The notes: generated by a model from the letters alone, not told the origin. Shown: positions 53,751-63,567, counted from the stretch's first letter. The stretch: DNA of 64,000 nt from Pseudomonas sp. NC02 (GCF_002874965.1 NZ_CP025624.1:6448001-6512000), one strand, 5' to 3'. Numbers and translations: made by a program.

Positions 53751-53766
53751 TGTGGGAGCTCCCACA
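53751..53766. repeat. collapsed 16-bp palindrome TGTGGGAGCTCCCACA
   Basis: The palindrome consists of only the outer 8 bases of a paired REP element (TGTGGGAG then CTCCCACA) with no core left. It looks like a deletion scar. Flanking AAAAA before and CTTT after could also let it act as a weak two-way terminator between the convergent hydrolase and sseA genes. Confidence 0.5.
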
Positions 53767-53794
53767 CTTTGGATCAGACCGGGTCAGGCAGACC

Positions 53795-54649
53795 TCAGTC
53801 GCCTGTTGCAACTTCCCGCTTTGGATCAGTGATCCACTCGCTCCACGACCCCGCGTACAACTTGCCCAACGGGTAACCCGCCAGGCACAGCGCAAACAGG
53901 TTGTGGCAGGCAGTCACGCCGGAGCCGCAGTAGGCCACCAGGTCATCCGGCGAGCGGCCTTGCAGCTTGGCGGCGAAGCGTTGCTTGAGCTGGTCCGCCG
54001 GCAGGAAACGGCCGTCGCTGCCCAGGTTTTCATTGAATGCGGCACATTGCGCGCCGGGGATATGCCCGGCAACCGGGTCGATCGGCTCCACTTCACCACG
54101 AAAACGCGGCTGGGCGCGGGCGTCGATCAGGGTCAGGCCGGGCTGGCCAAGGCGTTTCTGCAGGTGTTCGGCGTCCAGTTGCAAGTGGTTGTCCGGCGTG
54201 CCGCTGAAGGTGCCGGGCTCGATCACCGGCGCATCCAGGCTCAACGGGAAGCCCGCCGCGTGCCAGGCTTTCAGGCCGCCATCGAGGATGAACACGCCGT
54301 CGCGCTTGCCCAGCCAGGCCAGCAGCCACCAGGCACGGGCGGCATAGGCACCCGGGCCGTCGTCATACAAAACGATATCGCTGTCGGCGTTAACGCCCCA
54401 TGCCCGCAGTTGCCGGATAAACGCATCCGGCGCCGGCAACGGATGGCGACCGGTCACGCCCTTGATTATCGGCCCGCTGAGGTGGCGCTCCAGATCGGCA
54501 TACTGCGCCCCTTCGATATGCCCTTCGGCGTAGCTGCACAGGCCGTAGTCCGGGTCTTCCAGGGCAAAGCGGCAATCGAGGATTACCAGCCCGCCGGACT
54601 TCTGGCGCTCGGCCAGTTGCTGGGGGCTGATCAGTTGGGCAAGCGGCAT
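53795..54649 (-). CDS. sseA: 3-mercaptopyruvate/thiosulfate sulfurtransferase
   Basis: A 284-residue tandem-rhodanese enzyme that moves sulfane sulfur. The active-site loop is YCGSGVTACHN (catalytic Cys followed by GSGVT), which is typical of mercaptopyruvate sulfurtransferases. The N-terminal rhodanese domain has no cysteine at the equivalent site, as normal (FALEDPDYGLCSYAEGHIEG). Start MPLAQLISPQQLAER. It is convergent with the YheT-like hydrolase. Donor specificity is from the family motif. Confidence 0.92.
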   Translation of the reverse strand: MPLAQLISPQQLAERQKSGGLVILDCRFALEDPDYGLCSYAEGHIEGAQYADLERHLSGPIIKGVTGRHPLPAPDAFIRQLRAWGVNADSDIVLYDDGPGAYAARAWWLLAWLGKRDGVFILDGGLKAWHAAGFPLSLDAPVIEPGTFSGTPDNHLQLDAEHLQKRLGQPGLTLIDARAQPRFRGEVEPIDPVAGHIPGAQCAAFNENLGSDGRFLPADQLKQRFAAKLQGRSPDDLVAYCGSGVTACHNLFALCLAGYPLGKLYAGSWSEWITDPKREVATGD

Positions 54650-54688
54650 GACTGACTCCTGTGGCTAGGTTAGCGTTCGGGAAACATC

Positions 54689-55360
54689 CTACTTCACTTC
54701 TTCCAGCGCCTGATTCAACGGCACGTAAAACTCTTTGAACAGTGCATCCACCGCGTCCTTGGCCTTGGGGGTGATAAACCCGGCTTCCAGCACCAGCACC
54801 TGATACACCCCGCGCTTGATCGCCTCAGCGCTCAGGTGCGTGGACTTTTCATTGGTGGTGCACAGGAAGCGCACCCATGAGGTGAGGATGATCCAGGCGT
54901 TGAGGGTCAGGGCTTCGGTTTGCACCGGGTCCATGTTCAGGATGCCGGCATCGACAAACCCCTGGTAGATGGCTGCGCCCTGGATCAGGCAGCGCTGGGA
55001 GAACCGCCGGTAGCCGGTGGCCAGCTCCGGGTCGCTTTCCAGCAGGTGTTCGAGGTCACGGTGCAGGAAGCGGTAGCGCCACATGCCGGCCAGCACCGCC
55101 TGCAGGTAGAAGCGCTTGTCTTCCACGGTCACCGCACGGCCCTGGGGCGGGCGCAGGAAACTGTCCACCAACGCTTCGTACTCACGAAACAGCACCGCGA
55201 TAATCGCCTGCTTGTTGGGGAAGTGGTAGTACAGGTTGCCCGGGGAAATTTCCATATGGGCGGCGATATGGTTGGTGCTGACACTGCGCTCGCCCTGCTG
55301 GTTAAACAGCTCCAGGCTGGTTTGCACAATGCGCTCGCTGGTCTTTACTCGTGGTGCCAT
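54689..55360 (-). CDS. TetR-family repressor of the aldehyde/alcohol dehydrogenase operon
   Basis: A 223-residue TetR/AcrR-type regulator. The helix-turn-helix lies at about residues 10-55 (ERIVQTSLELFNQQGERSVS, then HIAAHMEISPGNLYYHFPNK). The rest is helical ligand-binding domain with a C-terminal aromatic and hydrophobic pocket. It is divergent from the dehydrogenase operon. The palindrome at 55451-55470, in the spacer of the likely promoter, is a natural binding site. The ligand is unknown; a fatty alcohol or aldehyde is a reasonable guess from the targets. Confidence 0.88.
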   Translation of the reverse strand: MAPRVKTSERIVQTSLELFNQQGERSVSTNHIAAHMEISPGNLYYHFPNKQAIIAVLFREYEALVDSFLRPPQGRAVTVEDKRFYLQAVLAGMWRYRFLHRDLEHLLESDPELATGYRRFSQRCLIQGAAIYQGFVDAGILNMDPVQTEALTLNAWIILTSWVRFLCTTNEKSTHLSAEAIKRGVYQVLVLEAGFITPKAKDAVDALFKEFYVPLNQALEEVK

Positions 55361-55403
55361 GGGAAATCAACTTCTAGACCCGTGATGGCGGCATCTTACG
55401 GAC

Positions 55404-55419
55404 TATCCTTGTCCGGATA
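55404..55419. promoter_or_regulatory. secondary inverted repeat in the tetR side of the intergenic region
   Basis: TATCC and GGATA are inverted around six bases (TTGTCC). It lies nearer the TetR gene than the stronger palindrome at 55451, and could be a second regulator site or part of its own promoter. Confidence 0.3.
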
Positions 55420-55443
55420 AATCGGCACGTTGTGCAATGTTAT

Positions 55444-55472
55444 TTGACAATTTAGAGCAATTACTCTAAAAA
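55444..55472 (+). promoter_or_regulatory. promoter of the dehydrogenase operon with a TetR operator in the spacer
   Basis: A perfect -35 box TTGACA (55444-55449) is followed at 17 bases by TAAAAA (55467-55472). Between them, TTTAGAG (55451-55457) and CTCTAAA (55464-55470) form a perfect 7-bp inverted repeat with a 6-bp spacer. A repressor bound there would block polymerase directly. The site is 35 bp upstream of the aldehyde dehydrogenase start. Binding by the adjacent TetR protein is inferred. Confidence 0.65.
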
Positions 55473-55506
55473 CTGAAGCATTCCAATAACAATCGGGAAC
55501 TTCGCC

Positions 55507-56934
55507 ATGTCTGCCAACGTTGCCTACCTGCAAGATTCCCAGGCGCTGGACCAGCTCCAGGAACTGTTCGACGCCCAGCGCCAAGCCTACGCCGCCAACC
55601 CGATGCCGCCGGCCACCCAGCGCCAGCAATGGCTCAAGGCCTTACGCGAGCTGCTGAGTGACGAACGCCAGGCGCTGATCAACGCCATCAGCAGTGATTT
55701 CAGCCACCGCAGCGCCGACGAAACCCTGTTCGCCGAACTGATGCCCAGCCTGCATGGCATTCACTACGCCAGCAAACACCTCAAGGGTTGGATGAAACCT
55801 TCCCGCCGCGCTGTAGGCATTGCCTTCCAGCCCGCGTCCGCCAAGGTCATCTATCAACCCCTGGGTGTGGTCGGGGTGATCGTGCCCTGGAACTACCCGT
55901 TGTACCTGGCCATCGGCCCGCTGGTGGGTGCATTGGCGGCCGGCAACCGGGTGATGCTCAAGCTCAGCGAATCCACCCCCGCCACCGGCCAGTTGCTCAA
56001 GGCGCTGCTGGCGAAGATCTTCCCCGAGGACCTGGTGTGCGTGGTGCTCGGCGAGGCTGAAGTGGGCATGGCGTTTTCCAAGCTGCGCTTCGACCACCTG
56101 CTGTTCACCGGCGCCACCAGCATCGGCAAGCACGTGATGCGCGCGGCGGCCGAACACCTGACGCCGGTCACCCTGGAACTGGGCGGCAAATCACCGGCGA
56201 TTGTTTCCGCCGACGTGCCGCTCAAGGACGCCGCCGAACGCATCGCCTTCGGCAAGGCGCTGAATGCCGGGCAAACCTGCGTGGCGCCGGACTATGTGCT
56301 GGTGCCGGAAGACCGTGTAGACGGCTTCGTCGAGGCCTACAGCAAGGCGGTTCGCGGGTTCTATCCGACCCTGGCCGACAACCCGGACTACACCGCCATC
56401 ATCAACGAACGACAGTTGGCCCGGCTCAACGGCTACGTGAAAGACGCCACCGACAAGGGTGCCACCCTGGTCCCGCTGTACGACCAGGGCCAGGACCGCC
56501 GCATGGCCCACAGCCTGCTGCTGAATGTCAGCGACGAGATGACCGTGATGCAGGACGAAATCTTCGGCCCGGTGCTGCCGATCGTGCCGTATCGCGGCCT
56601 CGACCAGGCCTTTGCCTACATCAATCAGCGCCCTCGCCCACTGGCGCTGTATTACTTCGGCTACAACAAGGCGGAACAGAACCGCGTACTGCACGAAACC
56701 CATTCCGGCGGCGTGTGCCTGAACGACACGTTGCTGCACGTAGCCCAGGACGACATGCCCTTCGGCGGCATCGGCCCGTCGGGCATGGGCCATTACCACG
56801 GCCATGAAGGTTTCCTGACGTTCAGCAAGGCCAAGGGCGTGCTGATCAAGCAACGCCTGAACGCGGCCAAGCTGATTTACCCGCCCTATGGCAAATCCAT
56901 CCAGAAGTTGATCCAGAAGCTGTTCGTCCGCTAA
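55507..56934 (+). CDS. aldehyde dehydrogenase of the coniferyl-aldehyde (CalB) group
   Basis: A 475-residue NAD(P)-dependent aldehyde dehydrogenase. It has the cofactor loop GVVGVIVPWNYPLYLAIGPL, ELGGKSPAIV with the general-base Glu, and the catalytic Cys258 in NAGQTCVAPDYV. The C-terminal KAKGVLIKQRLNAAKLIYPP resembles the membrane-associated group-3 type ALDHs, which act on long or bulky aldehydes. It is the first gene of a three-gene set ending in a GMC dehydrogenase, which would make the aldehyde that this enzyme oxidises. Substrate is inferred. Confidence 0.9.
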   Translation: MSANVAYLQDSQALDQLQELFDAQRQAYAANPMPPATQRQQWLKALRELLSDERQALINAISSDFSHRSADETLFAELMPSLHGIHYASKHLKGWMKPSRRAVGIAFQPASAKVIYQPLGVVGVIVPWNYPLYLAIGPLVGALAAGNRVMLKLSESTPATGQLLKALLAKIFPEDLVCVVLGEAEVGMAFSKLRFDHLLFTGATSIGKHVMRAAAEHLTPVTLELGGKSPAIVSADVPLKDAAERIAFGKALNAGQTCVAPDYVLVPEDRVDGFVEAYSKAVRGFYPTLADNPDYTAIINERQLARLNGYVKDATDKGATLVPLYDQGQDRRMAHSLLLNVSDEMTVMQDEIFGPVLPIVPYRGLDQAFAYINQRPRPLALYYFGYNKAEQNRVLHETHSGGVCLNDTLLHVAQDDMPFGGIGPSGMGHYHGHEGFLTFSKAKGVLIKQRLNAAKLIYPPYGKSIQKLIQKLFVR

Positions 56935-56962
56935 CAAACCCATCACCGGGATAACAATAAGA

Positions 56963-57508
56963 ATGAACCCTAGCCTGACTGAATCACCCGCGCTGTCACG
57001 GCGCGGCGTCTTGAAACTCGGCCTGTGCGCCAGCGCCTTCCTGGCCACCGCCGGGCTGGGCGCCAGCCTCAGCGGCTGCTCCAGCAGCACCCCGGCCAGC
57101 GGCTTTGCGATGTTGCGCAGCAGTGACCTGCCGTTTTTGCGGGCAGTGATTCCGGTGCTGCTGGAGGGCGTGGCCAGCGCCGAGATAGTGGTGGCCGGCA
57201 TCGACGACACCCTGAAAAAGCTCGACTTCAGCCTGCAACACCTGTCGCCCGAGATGTTCAAGCTGACCCAGCAACTGTTCGACGTCTTGGGCATGGCCAT
57301 CACCCGTGGGCCCCTGACCGGGGTGTGGGGCAGCTGGGAAAACGCCAGCGGCGAACAGATCCGCAACTTCCTGCACCGTTGGGAAAACAGCTACCTGAAC
57401 CTGCTGCGCATGGGCCAGGGCTCGTTGCTCAAGCTGGTGATCATGGCCTGGTATTTCCGCCCCGAGTCCTGGGCGCATTGCGGCTACCCCGGCCCACCGA
57501 AAATCTGA
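56963..57508 (+). CDS. Tat-exported lipoprotein, small-subunit-like partner of the GMC dehydrogenase
   Basis: A 181-residue protein with a twin-arginine signal (SRRGVLKLG, Arg13-Arg14) followed by a lipobox (LSGC, Cys39), so it is probably exported folded and anchored as a lipoprotein. The mature part is helical, contains no cysteine cluster, and has a tryptophan-rich C-terminus (MAWYFRPESWAHCGYPGPPK). It sits between the ALDH and GMC genes, like the small Tat-bearing subunits of gluconate and sorbitol dehydrogenases, which escort a signal-less flavoprotein. That role is inferred. Confidence 0.75.
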   Translation: MNPSLTESPALSRRGVLKLGLCASAFLATAGLGASLSGCSSSTPASGFAMLRSSDLPFLRAVIPVLLEGVASAEIVVAGIDDTLKKLDFSLQHLSPEMFKLTQQLFDVLGMAITRGPLTGVWGSWENASGEQIRNFLHRWENSYLNLLRMGQGSLLKLVIMAWYFRPESWAHCGYPGPPKI

Positions 57509-57541
57509 TCTGCATCCCGATAAAAACAAGAGACGACCCTG

Positions 57542-59137
57542 ATGCCCGTACCTGATCTGTTCCGCGATGGCATGGCCCGCGGCTGGAAGACCCACAATGG
57601 CGCCGCCCTCGACCAGGACCTGACCCTGGAAGCCGACGTCGCGATCATCGGCAGCGGCGCCGGCGGCGGCACCACCGCCGAAATCCTCAGCGCCGCCGGC
57701 TACAAGGTGCTGCTGATCGAAGAAGGCCCGCTGAAGACCAGCAACGACTTCAAGCTGCTGGAAGACGAGGCCTACGCCAGCCTCTACCAGGAAGGCATCG
57801 GCCGCATGAGCAAGGACGGCGCTATCACCATCCTGCAGGGCCGCGCGGTCGGCGGCACCACGCTGATCAACTGGACCTCCAGCTTCCGCACCCCGGACCC
57901 GACCCTCGCCCACTGGGCCAGCGAGTACGCGGTCAAGGGCCACAGCAGCGCCGAAATGGCGCCCTGGTTCGAAAAAATGGAACAACGCCTGGGCATCGCG
58001 CCTTGGGCCATGCCACCGAATGCCAACAATGACGTGATCCGCAAGGGCTGCGAAAAGCTTGGATACAGCTGGCACGTGATCCCGCGCAATGTGCGCGGCT
58101 GTTTCAACCTGGGGTATTGCGGCATGGGTTGCCCGGTCAACGCCAAGCAATCAATGCTGGTGACCACCATTCCGTCCACCCTGGAGAAAGGCGGCGAGCT
58201 GCTGTACCTGGCCCGTGCCGAACGCCTGAAGTTCAGCGGCGACACCATCACCAGCCTCGAATGCGTGGCCATGGATCAGTATTGCGTGGCACCCACCGGC
58301 CGCAAGATCACAGTCAAAGCCAAGCATTACGTACTGGCCGGCGGCGGCATCAACAGCCCGGCGCTGCTGCTGCGCTCGGACGCGCCCGATCCCCACTCGC
58401 GCCTGGGCAAGCGAACCTTTTTACACCTGGTGAATTTTTCCGCCGGGTTGTTCGACGAGGTGATCAACCCGTTTTACGGCGCGCCGCAGTCGATTTATTC
58501 CGATCACTTCCAATGGCAGGACGGCACTACCGGCAAAATGTCCTACAAGCTCGAAGTACCGCCACTGCATCCGGGCCTGGCCAGCACCTTGCTCGGCGGC
58601 TACGGCACGCAGAACGCGCTGGACATGGGTCAACTGCCGAAAACCCACGCCATGCTGGCGCTGCTGCGGGACGGCTTCCACCCCGACAGCCCGGGTGGCA
58701 CAGTCGAATTACGCGGCGATGGCACACCGGTGCTCGATTATCAGGTTTCGCCCTACGCCTGGGACGGCCTGCGCCGGGCATTCCACAGCATGGCGGAGAT
58801 TCAGTTTGCCGGCGGCGCCAAGTCGGTGATGCCGCTACACGGCGATGCGCGCTACGTGAACACCTTGGCTGAAGCCCGCAGCATGATCGACGGGTTGAAC
58901 CTCGAATTGCACCGAACCCGGCTCGGCAGCGCTCATGTAATGGGCGGTTGCGCGATGGGGGAAGAACCGAAAAACGCCGTGGCCGACAGCCTTGGGCGCC
59001 ATCATCAACTGCGCAACTTGTCGATCCACGATGGCTCGCTATTCCCCACCAGCATTGGCGCTAACCCGCAGTTATCGGTGTATGGATTGACGGCGCAACT
59101 GGCGACGGCATTGGCCGAACGTCTGAAAACGGCCTGA
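57542..59137 (+). CDS. GMC-family flavin dehydrogenase, long-chain-alcohol oxidase-like
   Basis: A 531-residue glucose-methanol-choline flavoprotein. FAD-binding GSGAGGG (residues 37-43) and GRAVGGTTLINWTSSFRTP lie in the N-terminal half. A cysteine-bearing CGMGCPVNAKQSM segment resembles fatty-alcohol oxidases. The C-terminal HVMGGCAMGEEP and GANPQLSVYGLTAQLATAL supply the catalytic His/Asn area. It has no signal peptide of its own, so export would depend on the preceding Tat-lipoprotein. It is the last gene of the TetR-controlled set. A hydrophobic alcohol is a likely but unproven substrate. Confidence 0.87.
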   Translation: MPVPDLFRDGMARGWKTHNGAALDQDLTLEADVAIIGSGAGGGTTAEILSAAGYKVLLIEEGPLKTSNDFKLLEDEAYASLYQEGIGRMSKDGAITILQGRAVGGTTLINWTSSFRTPDPTLAHWASEYAVKGHSSAEMAPWFEKMEQRLGIAPWAMPPNANNDVIRKGCEKLGYSWHVIPRNVRGCFNLGYCGMGCPVNAKQSMLVTTIPSTLEKGGELLYLARAERLKFSGDTITSLECVAMDQYCVAPTGRKITVKAKHYVLAGGGINSPALLLRSDAPDPHSRLGKRTFLHLVNFSAGLFDEVINPFYGAPQSIYSDHFQWQDGTTGKMSYKLEVPPLHPGLASTLLGGYGTQNALDMGQLPKTHAMLALLRDGFHPDSPGGTVELRGDGTPVLDYQVSPYAWDGLRRAFHSMAEIQFAGGAKSVMPLHGDARYVNTLAEARSMIDGLNLELHRTRLGSAHVMGGCAMGEEPKNAVADSLGRHHQLRNLSIHDGSLFPTSIGANPQLSVYGLTAQLATALAERLKTA

Positions 59138-59182
59138 AAAAACCGGGTATTCGCGGTGTCTATAGTGCTTTCTTCTGAATAA

Positions 59183-59731
<549 letters not shown>

Positions 59732-59739
59732 TCCCGGAC

Positions 59740-60166
<427 letters not shown>

Positions 60167-60189
60167 GTCCCTTGGCGCTTCATTAAGCC

Positions 60190-60275
60190 CCTTCGCGAGC
60201 AAGCCCGCTCCCACATTCGACCGAGTTCCACCTTTGGAATGCAGTCGAATGTGGGAGCGGGCTTGCTCGCGAAGA
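60190..60275. repeat. paired REP palindrome in the reverse (inside-out) arrangement
   Basis: Here CTTCGCGAGCAAGCCCGCTC comes first and the complementary arm second, so the conserved 5' ends point inward instead of outward. All other copies in the window have the opposite order. TCGAATGTGGGAGC-type sequence extends the inner stem. Confidence 0.8.
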
Positions 60276-60299
60276 CGCCATCAGCAGCACCACAAATCG

Positions 60300-61112
60300 T
60301 CAGCTCTGACACTTCGGGCAAAACACACTCGCCCGCTGCCCCAGCATCACGTTGCGCAACTCAGTCCCACAGACCTTGCACGCCTCGCCACCACGGCCAT
60401 AGACGAACAATTCCTGCTGGAAATACCCCGGCTGCCCGTCGCCGCCGATAAAGTCACGCAACGTGGTGCCGCCGCGCTCGATGGCCGCCGCCAGGATGCG
60501 TTTGATCTCAATCGCCAGCTTCAGGTAACGCCCACGGGAAATGCCCTTGGCTTCCCGGCGCGGATCAATCCCGGCGGCAAACAGCGCCTCCGTCGCGTAG
60601 ATATTGCCCACGCCCACCACCACCGCGTTGTCCATGATGAACGGCTTCACCGCCATCGAGCGTCCACGGGACAGCTGGAATAGCCGCTCGCCGTCGAACA
60701 GGTCGGTCAACGGCTCCGGCCCCAGGCGGATCAGCAGCTCGTGGTTCAGCGGGTCGAGGCTCCAGAGCATCGCGCCAAAGCGTCGCGGGTCGGTGTAGCG
60801 CAGGGCCAGGCCCGACTCCAGTTCTATATCCACATGCTCATGCTTGGCCGCCGGGCTGCCGGCTTCCACCAGGCGCAGGTTGCCCGACATCCCCAAGTGG
60901 CTGATCAGCGTGCCGACCTCGGCATTGATCAACAAATACTTGGCCCGCCGCTCCACCAGCACGATGCGTTGCCCGGACAGCCGCACATCCAGGTCTTCCG
61001 GGATCGGCCAGCGCAGGCGCCGCTCACGCACCACCACACGGCTGACCCGCTGGCCTTCCAGGTGCGGTGCAATTCCGCGCCGGGTGGTTTCGACTTCCGG
61101 TAACTCGGGCAT
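60300..61112 (-). CDS. mutM: formamidopyrimidine-DNA glycosylase
   Basis: Removes 8-oxoguanine and other oxidised bases by glycosylase and AP-lyase action. The 270-residue protein begins with the catalytic [12 protein letters not shown] (Pro2 and Glu3), has [13 protein letters not shown], and ends with the zinc finger CKVC...CPKC (final residues CPKCQS). Length and motifs are standard. It lies 21 bp downstream of an HDOD protein gene on the same strand. Confidence 0.97.
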   Translation of the reverse strand: MPELPEVETTRRGIAPHLEGQRVSRVVVRERRLRWPIPEDLDVRLSGQRIVLVERRAKYLLINAEVGTLISHLGMSGNLRLVEAGSPAAKHEHVDIELESGLALRYTDPRRFGAMLWSLDPLNHELLIRLGPEPLTDLFDGERLFQLSRGRSMAVKPFIMDNAVVVGVGNIYATEALFAAGIDPRREAKGISRGRYLKLAIEIKRILAAAIERGGTTLRDFIGGDGQPGYFQQELFVYGRGGEACKVCGTELRNVMLGQRASVFCPKCQS

Positions 61113-61133
61113 GTGTACCTCTTGGAAAAAGGG

Positions 61134-62000
61134 TTAGTGCGCGCCCAGCTCGCGGATCGACAACTTCAAACTCTCGAAGTCGTAGTCCGACAGGCCGATA
61201 TGGTCCAGCACCAGCGGGCCGATGGCGTTCCACTCATGGTCATCCACCTGGTTGCCCAGCACGCGGTACGACGCACAAATGTGCTCGGCCATCTTCAGGA
61301 TCGCCAGCAGGTTTTTCAGCTGCGGCTTCTGGTTGGACTCGTCGCTGAAAATCGCCAGGGCATTGTGGTGATTGGCGATGGCATCGGTCACATGTTCCGG
61401 CAGGCGCCAGGATTTGGCGGTGTAGTAACCCACCACGGCATGGTTGGTGTTGAACGCCTGGTTCTCGGTGTCGACCACACGGCACTCCGGGCCGGCGTTG
61501 GCATAGGCCTCTTCCAGCACACTCATGTAGTTCGGGAAACGCTTGAGCATCAACGGCACGCCGCAATCGTGGAACAGCCCCAATGCGTAGGCTTCATCGA
61601 CCGCCTGGCTGCCGGTGCGCTTGGCCAGGGCCAGGCAGGTCATGGCCACGTCCTGGGCTGTGTCCCAGAAACGGTTGAGGGTGACGATCGTGTCGTCGCT
61701 CATCTCGCCCTTGATCGACTGCGCGTTGATCAGGTTGACGATGGAGCGGCTGCCCAGCAGGTTCACCGCGCGCTGTATCGAGACGATCTTGTTGCTCAGA
61801 CCGTAATACGGCGAATTGACGATCTTCAGCAGCGAGCCGGAGAGGCCCGGGTCCTGGGCGATCAACCGGGCGATCACTTCCAGGTCCGGATCGGGCATGT
61901 ACTGCTCCATCTGCAAATCCACCATGATTTGCGGTTGAGGCGGCACACTGATGCCTTGGAGGCTCTGTTGGATCTGTTCGGCGGATAGCTCTTGGGACAT
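61134..62000 (-). CDS. HDOD-domain signalling protein
   Basis: A 288-residue protein with one HDOD domain, an inactive relative of HD phosphodiesterases that takes part in signalling. The core shows GSLLKIVNSPYYGLSNKIVS, LGSRSIVNLINAQSIKG and EAYALGLFHDCGVPLML. It has no output or receiver domain. I chose the ATG at 62000, three codons inside a longer option. It is upstream of mutM and divergent from the rRNA methyltransferase gene. The function is not known. Confidence 0.87.
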   Translation of the reverse strand: MSQELSAEQIQQSLQGISVPPQPQIMVDLQMEQYMPDPDLEVIARLIAQDPGLSGSLLKIVNSPYYGLSNKIVSIQRAVNLLGSRSIVNLINAQSIKGEMSDDTIVTLNRFWDTAQDVAMTCLALAKRTGSQAVDEAYALGLFHDCGVPLMLKRFPNYMSVLEEAYANAGPECRVVDTENQAFNTNHAVVGYYTAKSWRLPEHVTDAIANHHNALAIFSDESNQKPQLKNLLAILKMAEHICASYRVLGNQVDDHEWNAIGPLVLDHIGLSDYDFESLKLSIRELGAH

Positions 62001-62088
62001 AGGGGGCACACTCTGGACTAGGCGGCGATTCTAACCTTTATGGCAACCAGGCTGACACCTCAAAAACCCGAACTGAAACCGGACCGAA

Positions 62089-62178
62089 TGTGGGAGCGGG
62101 CTTGCTCGCGAAAGCGGTGTGTCAGCCACGGAATGGGTTTACTGATCCTCCGCTTTCGCGAGCAAGCCCGCTCCCACA
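62089..62178. repeat. paired REP palindrome (REPIN), common class
   Basis: Inverted arms TGTGGGAGCGGGCTTGCTCG and its complement, between the divergent HDOD and rlmI-like genes. Confidence 0.85.
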
Positions 62179-62245
62179 TGTCCGGCGGCACCGCCAAGTA
62201 CTGCACAACACGGTATACTCCCGCTCTTTTTTCCGGAGCGACGTC

Positions 62246-63442
62246 ATGTCCCTGCCAAGCCTGCGTCTCAAAGCCAACGCCGATCGTCGTTTGCGTAACG
62301 GCCACCTGTGGGTCTACAGCAACGAAATCGATGTGGCCGCCACACCTCTTCACGGCTTCCAGGCAGGCGACCAGGCGATCCTGGAAGCAGCCGGCGGCAA
62401 GACCCTCGGCATCGTGGCCATGAGCCCGAACAACCTGATCTGCGCCCGCCTGCTGTCCCGCGACATCAAGTTGCCGCTGGACAAGTCGCTGCTGGTACAC
62501 CGCATCAACGTCGCCCTGTCCCTGCGTGACCGCCTGTTCGACAAGCCGTTCTACCGCCTGGTGTACGGCGATTCCGACTTGTTGCCAGGCCTGGTGGTCG
62601 ACCGTTTCGGCGACATCCTGGTGGTGCAGATCGCGTCGGCGACCATGGAAGCCCACAAGGAAGACGTGATTGCCGCACTGACCCAAGTGCTCAAGCCAAG
62701 CGGCATCCTGTTCAAGAACGACTCCGCCGCGCGTGATGCCGAAGGCCTCAACCGCTACGTCGAAACCGTGTTCGGCCTGGTGCCGGAGTGGGTTGCCCTC
62801 GAAGAAAACGGCGTGAAGTTCGAAGCGCCGGTGATCCAGGGCCAGAAGACCGGCTGGTTCTACGACCACCGCATGAACCGCGCCCGCCTGGCCCCGTATG
62901 CCAAAGGCAAACGCGTACTCGACCTGTACAGCTACATCGGCGGCTGGGGCGTGCAAGCGGCCGCCTTCGGTGCCAGTGAAGTGTTCTGCGTCGACGCCTC
63001 CGCCTTCGCCCTCGACGGCGTGGAGCGCAACGCGGCACTGAACGGCGTTGCCGAGAAAATGACCTGCATCGAAGGCGACGTGTTCGAAGCCCTCAAAGAG
63101 CTGAAAGCCAGCGAAGAGCGTTTCGACGTGATCGTCGCCGACCCGCCTGCCTTCATCAAGCGCAAGAAAGACATGAAAAACGGCGAAGGCGCCTACCGCC
63201 GCCTGAACGAGCAAGCCATGCGCCTGCTCAGCAAGGACGGCATCCTGGTCAGCGCTTCGTGCTCGATGCACTTGCCGGAAGACGACCTGCAAAACATCCT
63301 GCTGACCAGCGCCCGTCACCTGGATCGCAACATCCAGATGCTGGAACGCGGCGGCCAGGGCCCGGACCACCCGGTGCACCCGGCGATTGCCGAGACCCGG
63401 TATATCAAGAGCATTACTTGCCGGTTGTTGCCGAACAGCTAA
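62246..63442 (+). CDS. rlmI: class I SAM-dependent 23S rRNA methyltransferase (RlmI-like)
   Basis: Methylates a cytosine (C1962 in E. coli) of 23S rRNA. The 398-residue protein has an N-terminal PUA domain (RLRNGHLWVYSNEIDVAATP), a linker with RLVYGDSDLLPGLVVDRFGD, SAM-binding VLDLYSYIGGWGVQAAAFGA, and the catalytic DPPAF in VIVADPPAFIKRKKD. SASCSMHLPEDDL carries a catalytic Cys. I chose the ATG at 62246; the longer frame would start inside a REP repeat. The name follows E. coli RlmI and the site is inferred. Confidence 0.9.
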   Translation: MSLPSLRLKANADRRLRNGHLWVYSNEIDVAATPLHGFQAGDQAILEAAGGKTLGIVAMSPNNLICARLLSRDIKLPLDKSLLVHRINVALSLRDRLFDKPFYRLVYGDSDLLPGLVVDRFGDILVVQIASATMEAHKEDVIAALTQVLKPSGILFKNDSAARDAEGLNRYVETVFGLVPEWVALEENGVKFEAPVIQGQKTGWFYDHRMNRARLAPYAKGKRVLDLYSYIGGWGVQAAAFGASEVFCVDASAFALDGVERNAALNGVAEKMTCIEGDVFEALKELKASEERFDVIVADPPAFIKRKKDMKNGEGAYRRLNEQAMRLLSKDGILVSASCSMHLPEDDLQNILLTSARHLDRNIQMLERGGQGPDHPVHPAIAETRYIKSITCRLLPNS

Positions 63443-63465
63443 CGCCCAATTGGAACCGGATCAAC

Positions 63466-63567
63466 TGTAGGAGCGAGCTTGCTCGCGAAAGACGAATAGA
63501 CAACACGGGCTACCTGATAGCGCTGCGTTATCGTTGACGTTCTTCGCGAGCAAGCTCGCTCCTACAG
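63466..63567. repeat. paired REP palindrome (REPIN), GGAGCGAGCTTGCTCGCGAA class
   Basis: Inverted arms TGTAGGAGCGAGCTTGCTCG and its complement, the second copy of this class. It follows the rlmI-like gene. Confidence 0.85.

Noticed and set aside
62060..63379. 439-codon minus-strand frame opposite the rRNA methyltransferase
   Set aside because: It includes REP sequence at its end and has shadow-frame composition; the plus-strand gene has full domain support.
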